This document shows positions 55,901 through 64,000 of a DNA stretch of 64,000 nt, in pieces. The notes under the pieces were generated by a model. The model saw only the letters and a list, made by a program, of their open reading frames with translations, was not told the DNA's origin and did not search any database. Origin of the DNA: Phaeodactylum tricornutum CCAP 1055/1 (taxonomy: Eukaryota > Bacillariophyta > Bacillariophyceae > Surirellales > Neidiaceae); the NCBI RefSeq assembly GCF_000150955.2, contig NC_011697.1, positions 169,830 to 233,829 of the forward strand, in the 5' to 3' direction. Position numbers and translations under genes: made by a program. Within the stretch, counting starts at the first letter, position 1. Every line of letters starts with the position of its first letter.

Positions 55901-58900
55901 GAAGAGCTCGATGTGCCTCTTGTTGTTTTTGATGAGGTGTTAGAGCATGTTCTAAGAATCGACCGTGTCTTGCGCCAGCCAATGGGTCACCTTCTCCTTG
56001 TGGGCGACTCAGGTGCAGGAAAGACAGTGCTTTCGAAGTTTGTTTCTTGGATGAACGGTCTCAGTATATTCCAGATTAAGGCCCATTCTCGCTATGGGAT
56101 GGAAGATTTCAATGAAGATTTACGAGGTGTCATGAGACGCGTCGGCGTAGACGGCGAGAGGGTTTGCTTCATTTTTGACGAATCGAACGTGCTGTCATCC
56201 GGTTTTATAGAGGCGATTAATGCCCTCCTGGCTAGCGGTGAAATCCCAGGGCTTTTCGATGGTGATGATTACACTGCACTCATGAGTGCCGTCCGCGACA
56301 CTGCCGCCCGGGATGGCGTGATTCTAGATAGCGACGAAGAATTGTGGCGCCATTTCACAAGCATTGTGCAACGCAACCTACACGTTGTCTTTACGGTGAA
56401 TCCAAGTGGTGGAGATTGGAAAAACCGCTCGACTACTAGTCCCGCTTTGTTCAATCGTTGCGTCGTAGATTGGTTTGGCACATGGGGCAGCAAAGCGATG
56501 GGCGAAGTCGGCAGAGAATTCACTACGCGACTTGATATGGGCGATTCGGAAACGGAAGGAGGTGCGTGGGGTATTGGCGAAGGTGAAGAGCTAATGAAGC
56601 GTGTCGAAGATGCTTTCGACGATAATTCTACCGGGGGGCTTCGTCAGGCAGTTGTTGCTGCTCTCGTGAATATGCATCAGATTGCTAGGGAGATGGCAGA
56701 AGAAATCGCCTCATCGCCCAGCAGCATAACTCGCACCTTTCTTTCCCCTCGAGACTACCTCGCCTTGATTCAGAATTTCGTGTCTTGTTTCAACGAAAGA
56801 CGCGAGAAAGTTGAGGACGAGCAACTGCACGTGAATGCTGGTCTCAGCAAGTTGAAACAAACGCAAGAGAATGTTGCTGAGCTAAAACAAGGACTAGGCA
56901 CCAAAACCGCAGAGCTTCGAAAGAAAGAGACTCTGGCCAACGAGAAACTGCAGCAGATGGTTGCCGACCAAAATATTGCCGAAAAGCGGAAGGAGGAAGC
57001 TGAAAGAATGAGTGTCGAAGTCGAAAAGCAGCAGAAGCAAATCAATGAACGCAAGGATCGAGCTCAAAAGGATCTTGATGAAGCTGAGCCTGCTCTACGT
57101 AGCGCGCAAGCAAGTGTACGTGGCATAAAGAAACGGGATCTAGATGAGATCCGAAATTTATCCCGACCTCCAAATAACGTCAAGCTTACTTTGGAATGCG
57201 TGGCGATCATGTTAGGAGAAACCAGCGTTGACTGGACCGACGTCCGAAAACTGCTTGCTAAGGCCGATTTCATTCCGAGTATTCTCAACTTCGATGTTGA
57301 CAATTTGTCCGCGAAACAAATCAAGTTGGTTAAGGAAAAATACCTAGACGGGAATTCTGAACTCAACGAGGAAAGTGTGTTGCGAAGTAGCAAGGCGTGC
57401 GGACCATTGTACAAATGGGCGGAGTCGCAAATAAAGTACAGCACTATTTATAACAATATCCAACCTCTACGAGAAGAGGTCGCTCAGCTTGAAGAGGAAG
57501 CTGATATCATCAAAACTGAAAAGTACAAGATCGAAGACGAGGTCAAGGAACTAGAAGCTTCGATCGCAAGTTATAAGGCCGACTACGCAAGCCTCATTCG
57601 CGACGTGGAGGCTCTTAAGTCCGAGATGGAAGCCGTCACAATGAAGATTGATCGAGCGGAAAGCCTGATGACAAGCTTGAGTCACGAAAGCGAACGATGG
57701 TCAAAGAGCTCGGAAACTTTTCAAACGATCATGCGAAGCCTTGTAGGTGACGGGCTTTTGATGGCAGCTACACTCACGTACCAAGGATTCTTTGACTTTA
57801 AAGTCCGCTCCATGATGATGTCGCGGTGGAAGAAGAGTTTGGAATGTCTCGACATTGAGTTCCGCGAGGAACTTGGTATTGTTGAATCTTTGAGCACGGG
57901 AGCCCAGCGTTTGACGTGGCAGGCACAAGGCTTGCCAGGTGACCAGCTTAGTCTTGAAAATGGTGTTATTTTGGATCACGGAATCCGTTTTCCCTTGGTC
58001 ATAGATCCCTCGGGGAATGCAATTGACTTTTTGATGAACAAACATAAGGACGAGAAAATCCAAACAACTAGCTTCTTGGACAAATCATTCACGAAAACGT
58101 TGGCTGGAGCTGTTCGTTTTGGAACTACGCTTCTAGTCGAGAACGTAGAAAGAATTGATCCTATTTTGAATCCTATTCTCAACAAGGAAATCCAGCGAAC
58201 CGGTGGACGTACTCTCGTCCGCATTGGCACGGAAGAGGTGGATTACAGCCCACAGTTCAAAATTATTTTAAGTACAAAGAATCCGGGTGTGCAGCTAACG
58301 CCTGATCTTTGCTCTCGCGTGACACTGGTGAACTTTACTGTAACTCCAGACAGTCTTCAAAGTCAAAGTTTAAGACATCTTGTGAAATCCCTTAAACCTG
58401 AACTGGAAGAGCAGCGAGCGACGTTGCTGAAACTCCAGAGTGAACAAAATGTCAAGCTCCGCGAACTCGAGGACCAAATGCTTGCCAAGATCAGCGCCTG
58501 TGAAGGCAGTATTTTGGACGACGACCGTGTGGTCGAGGGTATGGAAATTCTCATGAAAGAAGGCTCTCAGGTCGAGGAACAAATTTCTCACAGTGCCGAA
58601 GTCATGAAACAAGTGCATCAGGCTGTGGCGCGCTTCGAGCCCTTTGCGGCTGTCTGTCGAAAAATGTTTGTTTTGTTGGAGGCCTTGCGCGAACTGAGTT
58701 TTCTATACGAGTTCCCGGCGAAGGCGTTCATGACGATTTTAGAACACATTCTCGAACACGAGAGTGCATCGAGAGAGGCCGACGAAGCTGCTCGGATTGG
58801 AGCTCTAAAGATGGCTCTTTTTCGGGAAACTGCTGCTCGCATTGGCCGAAGTCTGCAAGTAGACGACAAACTTGTTTTTTCCATTTTGTTGGCTCGGTTT

Positions 58901-60025
58901 TATCAAAACGATGAAACCATGGGCTCCGCTCAGTCTGAATCGTCCGAAGACTTGATTGCCGTCATCACTGGTGTTTTCGGTGAAGACTTTCCTTGGCAAG
59001 GTCGCGCACTGAACGATCTCAACGAGGTGACGGAATCGGAGATTAACTCAACGGTACCTCTGTTACTGTGCAGTGCTCCAGGCCACGACGTGAGTGGCCG
59101 AGTCGAAGCCATGGCCCGTGATTTAGGCAAGGAGCTGTTCAGTGTCGCCATGGGAAGTACGGAGGGCTACGCAACAGCCGAAAGTATGGTGGCAATGGCG
59201 TCGAAACGCGGCACTTGGGTGATGCTGAAGAACGTACATCTTTGTATTGAATGGTTGCGTGATTCATTCGTCAAACGACTACAGACCCTCGGTTCCCAAA
59301 CCCACAAGGACTTTCGAATTTTCATTACTAGCGAAATGAACGATCGGTTGCCTGCCGCCTTGTTGCAAATTTCGGATTTGATGGTGGCCGAAGCACCAAC
59401 AGGCGTCAAGGCGTCGCTGACGAGGTTCTTTTCCAGTCTTTCGAAAGACCGTCTGGGCTCGTCGAGCATGATTCACAATCGCATGTACTTGTTGTTGGGG
59501 TGGACGCACGCCGTCATCCAGGAGCGATTGCGGTACGTGCCCAACGGATGGACGGAAAGGTACGAGTTCACCGAAGCCGATGCGTGGCATGGTCTGGACG
59601 TGATTGACTCGTTGGTATCCACGTCCGGTTCATTGGACGAGAGCAACAACCGCACACCTTCGGATCCCGAACATCTTCCCTGGGACGCGATTCGTTCCAC
59701 TTTGTGCAAGGGTGTCTTTGGTGGACGCGTAACTTCGGAGGTGGACCAACGGGTGCTGGACGAGTTGGTGCACGCTGTTTTTGTGCCGGCGTCTTTCAAC
59801 GTGGACTTTCGCTTGGTCGAGGGATCGACGACCAGTCCGACCCTACCGGACGGGAGCCGTCGGGAGGACATTTTGTCTTGGATTGCGTCGTTGCCGACCC
59901 ACACTCCGCCCGCCTGGATCGGGCTGGATCGTTCCGCCGAAGAAGAACGGGAACAGCGTGTGGTCCAGTCGGTCCAAGACAAGGTGAGCAAGATGCAGGT
60001 CCAGTGCGAGAGTGACAAGGAATAA
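46984..60025 (+). CDS. cytoplasmic dynein 1 heavy chain lacking the C-terminal domain
   Basis: Minus-end microtubule motor. Exons 46984-47015, 47144-53907, 53986-54806, 54899-55124 and 55191-60025 (introns 128, 78, 92 and 66 bp, all GT-AG) add up in phase to 4225 residues. The tail (1-1200) and linker follow human DYNC1H1 closely (WAKQ.ER, VQRRWVYLEGI, RFYFLGDDDLLEI). P-loops: AAA1 GPAGTGKT (about 1890), AAA2 GPVGVGKS (2181), AAA3 GPPGSGKT (2541), AAA4 GDSGAGKT (2886); AAA1 Walker B is CFDEFNR. The coiled-coil stalk and microtubule-binding domain span about 3160-3460, then AAA5 and AAA6. The protein stops at SKMQVQ plus six residues, where human dynein continues for over 400 residues of C-terminal cap. 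Only 187 bp separate it from the next gene, so no hidden exon fits. The cytoplasmic, not axonemal, type fits a cell without flagella. Confidence 0.96.
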
Positions 60026-60211
60026 GAGAACAAAAAAAAACGAACAGTAAACGATCCACCTACGCCGTATGTACCTGTCCATACACACACTCGCCTAGAT
60101 AGTACCGTAAGCGTAGAAGTAGTAGACGTCGTGAGCGACAAATCCGGATCCTAGGGGGCAACTATAGTAGTACGGGTAAAACGAGAAAAACGCGCCGTTG
60201 CCGAGTTGGCT

Positions 60212-60856
60212 TTAGACTTGTGCGCAGCATCCTTTTTTCTTGTCGCCGGACTGGGAGAGTGAGATTTTGTGTCCGGCGCTCATGGGTGCATTGGCGTTTT
60301 CTTCCGCTTGCATATTGCGTCGACTCATGAGTCGATAAATTTCGGTGAGGATTCGCTGAAAGGCGGTATCGACGCCGCTGGCGTCGAGTGCGGAAGTTTC
60401 GATAAAGGCGAGGTTGTGCTGTTCGGAAAAGGCCATGGCTTCGTCGGTTTCGACGGCCCGCAAATGCCGCAAATCGGACTTGTTGCCGACGAGCATGACG
60501 ACAATGTTTGCTTCGGCGTGATCGCGGAGTTCCTTGAGCCAGCGCTCGACGTTTTCGAAGGTTCCGTGTTTGGAAATGTCGTAGACGAGGAGAGCTCCGA
60601 CGGCGCCGCGGTAGTAGGCCGAGGTGATGGCGCGGTAACGTTCCTGTCCGGCCGTGTCCCAGATCTGCGCCTTGATGGTTTTGCCTTCGGCTTGGATACT
60701 CTTGGTGGCGAACTCTACGCCAATGGTGGACTTGCTTTCGAGATTAAACTCGTTGCGCGTAAAGCGCGACAGCAAGTTGGACTTGCCGACCCCGGAATCG
60801 CCAATCAAGACAATCTTGAAAAGGTAGTCGTATTCTTCGTCCACGCGAGAAGCCAT
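60212..60856 (-). CDS. RAB11: Rab11-type small GTPase
   Basis: Small GTPase of recycling endosomes and post-Golgi traffic. It has 214 residues in one exon. Seen in order: P-loop [11 protein letters not shown], effector region with [36 protein letters not shown] and ETSAL, and a C-terminal CC pair (GCCAQV) for double geranylgeranylation. The N-terminus ([15 protein letters not shown]) and the [12 protein letters not shown] switch 1 are the Rab11/RabA form. The ATG at 60856 has a good context. Converges with the dynein gene at 187 bp. Confidence 0.96.
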   Translation of the reverse strand: MASRVDEEYDYLFKIVLIGDSGVGKSNLLSRFTRNEFNLESKSTIGVEFATKSIQAEGKTIKAQIWDTAGQERYRAITSAYYRGAVGALLVYDISKHGTFENVERWLKELRDHAEANIVVMLVGNKSDLRHLRAVETDEAMAFSEQHNLAFIETSALDASGVDTAFQRILTEIYRLMSRRNMQAEENANAPMSAGHKISLSQSGDKKKGCCAQV

Positions 60857-62050
60857 GGTGTGTAAAAAAGAGAAAGAAAGATAGAAAAGCTGTGGAATGC
60901 GTAAATACGGTCGGGGTAAGAAAGAGTGGCGTCAGTGTTGGCACAACAATCCACGAGAATATAGAGACGCTGGTCTCTACCAGGAGGTAGGTGGAATTGG
61001 AACGGCACCACCGAGTAGTAGTAGCTGCGTGGATACACTGGATCGAGTATCGGTACTCGAAATAGATAGTACCACAAAACCACACCAACAGAGCAACACA
61101 GCAACAATAAGAGAGTGTTCTTGTTCACACTGACCAATGAACTACGTACTAACTGTAAAACAGTAACCAATCAACTAGCTGTAACAGTAGACTATCACCT
61201 CTCTCTCTACCAGCGAGGCATCGAGGGACGGCGAGCAGATGATATCCGGCGTTGGACACGAAGCGAACGAGACTTGGCTCGCCAAGTGGACACTGGTGTG
61301 GAATGCTACTCTGGGACGATGTATCGGTCTTGTGACGTCACGAATTGATCCCAACGGTCGTGGAAGAGCCGGCGACCATGGCGCAGAGGGCTGTTTTGTG
61401 GCTTTGTCCGTAGACTCGCCTTTCCCCTCTCTACTAGAGGATGGTATCGCAACGGCGCTCCGCACCCGTACCGCCAACAACGGTAACAACGACAACGACT
61501 ACAACAACAGTAATCCAATGAGAAGCAAGCACGTACCTACCCGGGAAGGAGGGACAAACGAGGAATAACGAAAGGAAAGAGTGGCACTAGAAGGGACACG
61601 AGAGACGTTTCGGGGGGGTCTTTTGGAAGAGGGGGCTGCGTTCCCTAGCGTGGGACGACTCCTACTAGTACTATTACTACCAGGTACTCGAGTGTTCGTA
61701 CAGTTCTACGGACTGTGACATGGAGTCCGGTGCCCTTGCACTACGACGGACTGACACGGTCAGAGAAATGCGTGCGACGGAAGGACCCCACGGTCCGGAC
61801 CCTCCCCTACCTTTTCACGCGAATGGTCTCCGTGTCTTTCCGAACAAGACCCGGATGGTAAAAGGTGTCGCTCGTACCATACGCGACCCATATCGTTCGT
61901 TCGGTCGACACGGGTTGGTGTGTCGAAAGATTACTATGCCATCACTTTCGTCGGCCGGCCATTCGACACATTCGGTCATCATTCGTTGGCCGTTTGCCTT
62001 TTTTGCCACTTACAAATTACTTGAAATACAGCATACGGTTCACAGCAAGC
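60857..62050. other. divergent promoter region, Rab11 / lipase
   Basis: 1.2 kb without a supported gene. It contains an AAC-rich simple stretch (61470-61515) and a G7 run near 61612. Overlapping short frames have no family features. The frame of the lipase has a stop near 61860 and no ATG before 62051. Confidence 0.5.
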
Positions 62051-64000
62051 ATGTCATTGGGGCGACGGGTGGGAGTGGTGTCGCGCTGTCCCTGTCGCTG
62101 CTCGGGCTTTGGCCCTGGTAGGGACGGGAACCGGCGTTTGCCACTACTACTGAATCTACCACTACCATTGCTACTCGTAGTAGCCCTTTGGTTGACCTCC
62201 ATCCATGCCTTTACCCTTTCTTCGTCGACAAATCGGCACTGGACGGCGGCGGGTCGACCGTCACTCGTAACGCTGCCCGGTTCTTCCAGCCTCGCCTCGT
62301 CCTCCTCCGACGCTACGGAAGAACAACAATCCGGAGTAAAGGCACCACCGGATACCGTCCCCGACGTTACCGACACTGATACGAACGACGGTGACACAGT
62401 CGTCGATGCTCGACCGGATCGTGGGACCCTATCCACACTCCAATGCGGCAATCTCGAACTCGGCACGGCCTTGTTCGCCGGCGGTCTCGCCTTTGACGCC
62501 TACGTCGAACCGCCCAGCAATTCCTCACGTTGGGAAAAGGGCAGTCAAGGTCTGCGCGTAGCCTTTTGCAGTGTCGCGTACACTCGTCAACTCTACAAGG
62601 GGGTTTTGGAAGTACGCGTACGGACCTGTACCAATCTGCCCCAGGACGAAAGCAACACGGCCGAACGGATGCTATCCGGCAACGGCGCCGACGCCTGCGT
62701 GCTCGTCGCGGCACTGGAAGGAGCCTGGAAACAAGACGTACAGCGATTGGAAAAAGAACAGTACCACGAGGGCGTTCTGGATCTCAGTGGCGCCGCACAC
62801 GTCGGACGATCCACCACCGCCTGGGCCAACGTCAACCAGAAACAGTCCCAAGCCGCGGTGCGGAAAACCGGTCGAGCCCTCCCGTACCACATTCCCGGTG
62901 GGTGGGGGAAGGGGGGACAAGCCGTCTGGCCCGAAACGGAAGAACCCTTTTACCTGTACGTGCAGGATCCCGCCACGGCACGGCTCGTCGTCACCATTCT
63001 CGACGACGACAAACTCGCCGGCGCAGGGACGCCCATTGGATCCACCTATAAACGACTCGCCGAACTCATCCCCCAAGCCGCGCTGCCGCCGGAAAAACTG
63101 CTCACATCGCTCAAACAGGAACTCATTGATCAAGTTCAAAACGGCAATTTGGATTTGTTGGACGATGCTTCCAAGATCAAACTCGGTGCCAAAACCTGGG
63201 ACGGGGTTCTGAAAATGACCTCCAAACCCCGCAAAAAGGACAAGAACGGTCAAGTTTTGGCGGCCGCCGCCGCGGGTGCCTACGTCGCCGGTCCGGTAGG
63301 AGCGGCCGCCGGGGCACTCCTCGGCAGTTTCTACGAAGGCACACCCCAAGGTAGCGTCCAACTCCAGGTACGCTACCTACCCATTCCCCCCAACGTGGCA
63401 ATTTCCCGACAAACGTACGTGGTCAAGGGTGGAATGCCCGGTGTGGATTGGGGTACGCTGTTGGAACGCTACAAGGACAAGACCTTGCGCAACCCCGACT
63501 CTACCTTGAAACCGATGGAACAAAAGATCCTCGGCACCAGCGACTTGGAACATTGCTTCTTTATCAATCACGACAAGACGGGTGCCACCTGTTCCGTCTA
63601 CCGCTCATTGGATCAGAAACTGATTGTCGTGTCGTTCCGCGGCACGTGCGCTCCCGTAGATCTCATTACCGACGCGAATTTGGTACAAGAAGCCTGGGTT
63701 GAAGGAGACGACGTGAAGGATCCGCTCATTCCCAAAGTCCATCAGGGTTTCCGGTCGTCGTTGAATTCTATTTCCCGCCGTCTTAAGGAATTGCTGTTGG
63801 CCACGGTCCAGCCGGGCGACAATTTGTCCGACTACGATATGCTCGTGACGGGACATTCACTCGGGGGTGCCTTGGCGACGCTGTTCGTGGCCGATTTGGC
63901 GCAGTACGGCATCGACGCCGGTCGTGGATTACCCCAGCTGGAGCCCTCGGAGCCTTGGTGGAAGGGTGTGGCCGATACCTTTATGGGACAACAAGCCCGG
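62051..64000 (+). CDS. C2 domain / class 3 lipase with plastid-type leader, partial
   Basis: The N-terminal 650 residues of a lipase that runs off the window. The frame is open from the ATG at 62051 to the end. Residues 29-52 form a strong hydrophobic signal peptide ending IHA|FTL: the Phe after the cleavage site and the following Ser/Thr-rich, acid-poor stretch are the bipartite signal for diatom plastids. Around 183-310 is a C2-like domain (KGVLEVRVRTCTNLP, FYLYVQDPATARLVVTILDDD), a likely membrane-binding module. A glycine-zipper stretch (about 400-425) may insert in or line a membrane. Then the class 3 lipase core: VVSFRGT (about 528) and the nucleophile elbow GHSLGG (Ser603). Asp and His of the triad lie beyond the window. 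Likely a galactolipase or triacylglycerol lipase (inference). Confidence 0.9.
   Translation, partial: MSLGRRVGVVSRCPCRCSGFGPGRDGNRRLPLLLNLPLPLLLVVALWLTSIHAFTLSSSTNRHWTAAGRPSLVTLPGSSSLASSSSDATEEQQSGVKAPPDTVPDVTDTDTNDGDTVVDARPDRGTLSTLQCGNLELGTALFAGGLAFDAYVEPPSNSSRWEKGSQGLRVAFCSVAYTRQLYKGVLEVRVRTCTNLPQDESNTAERMLSGNGADACVLVAALEGAWKQDVQRLEKEQYHEGVLDLSGAAHVGRSTTAWANVNQKQSQAAVRKTGRALPYHIPGGWGKGGQAVWPETEEPFYLYVQDPATARLVVTILDDDKLAGAGTPIGSTYKRLAELIPQAALPPEKLLTSLKQELIDQVQNGNLDLLDDASKIKLGAKTWDGVLKMTSKPRKKDKNGQVLAAAAAGAYVAGPVGAAAGALLGSFYEGTPQGSVQLQVRYLPIPPNVAISRQTYVVKGGMPGVDWGTLLERYKDKTLRNPDSTLKPMEQKILGTSDLEHCFFINHDKTGATCSVYRSLDQKLIVVSFRGTCAPVDLITDANLVQEAWVEGDDVKDPLIPKVHQGFRSSLNSISRRLKELLLATVQPGDNLSDYDMLVTGHSLGGALATLFVADLAQYGIDAGRGLPQLEPSEPWWKGVADTFMGQQAR

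Noticed and set aside
62672-63361. 229-codon minus-strand frame
   Set aside because: Antisense to the lipase gene, which has continuous domains on the plus strand.

Overview
The window is nuclear DNA of a unicellular photosynthetic stramenopile, most likely a pennate diatom of the Phaeodactylum type. The reasons are: short GT-AG introns (about 55-230 bp) in compact genes packed head-to-head and tail-to-tail; a copia-like retroelement of the diatom kind (protease motif DSHADTCC); an N-terminus with a signal peptide followed by Ala|Phe, the diatom plastid-import signature; and a secreted lysine-rich protein resembling silica-associated wall proteins. The species name is inference. No rRNA, tRNA or CRISPR array was seen.

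Layout. 1-3.4 kb: a copia-like LTR retrotransposon on the minus strand, cut by the window start, plus a decayed retroelement scrap. 4.1-10.3 kb: signal peptidase SEC11, an m5U RNA methyltransferase, a mitochondrial intermediate peptidase and V-ATPase subunit F. 10.4-17.7 kb: exportin-4 and the AP-4 epsilon adaptin in tandem on the minus strand. 18.4-25.5 kb: a peptide methionine sulfoxide reductase with a thylakoid-type leader, prefoldin 4 and the co-repressor SIN3. 26.0-29.6 kb: a glutaredoxin, a GRASP Golgi protein and an unknown membrane protein. 30.4-35.2 kb: an AASDH/ACSF4-type acyl-adenylating enzyme and the fused methionine-salvage enzyme MtnB-MtnC. 36.2-38.4 kb: a secreted repeat protein with a silaffin-like lysine cluster. 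38.7-40.6 kb: a Kex1-like membrane serine carboxypeptidase. 40.9-44.5 kb: a 3.6 kb DNA transposon with long terminal inverted repeats that carries a broken piece of the host 2-oxoglutarate dehydrogenase E1 gene and is interrupted by a second inverted-repeat element. 44.9-46.3 kb: a Golgi-type sulfotransferase. 47.0-60.0 kb: a cytoplasmic dynein heavy chain in five exons. 60.2-60.9 kb: a Rab11-type GTPase. 62.1-64.0 kb: a C2/class-3 lipase with a plastid-type leader, cut by the window end.

How the genes relate. These are independent eukaryotic genes, not operons. Many belong to the endomembrane system: SEC11, V-ATPase F, AP-4 epsilon, GRASP, Rab11, dynein, the carboxypeptidase with a cytosolic YxxPhi tail, and the sulfotransferase. 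This is probably chance. The observations most worth following are the lysine cluster in the repeat protein, the gene-capturing transposon, the dynein that stops at the end of AAA6 without the usual C-terminal domain, and the two predicted plastid proteins.

Limits. Exon borders were placed by eye from splice sites and reading phase. Three host genes (AASDH-like, repeat protein, sulfotransferase) each show one apparent single-base frame shift, which could be real or sequence error.
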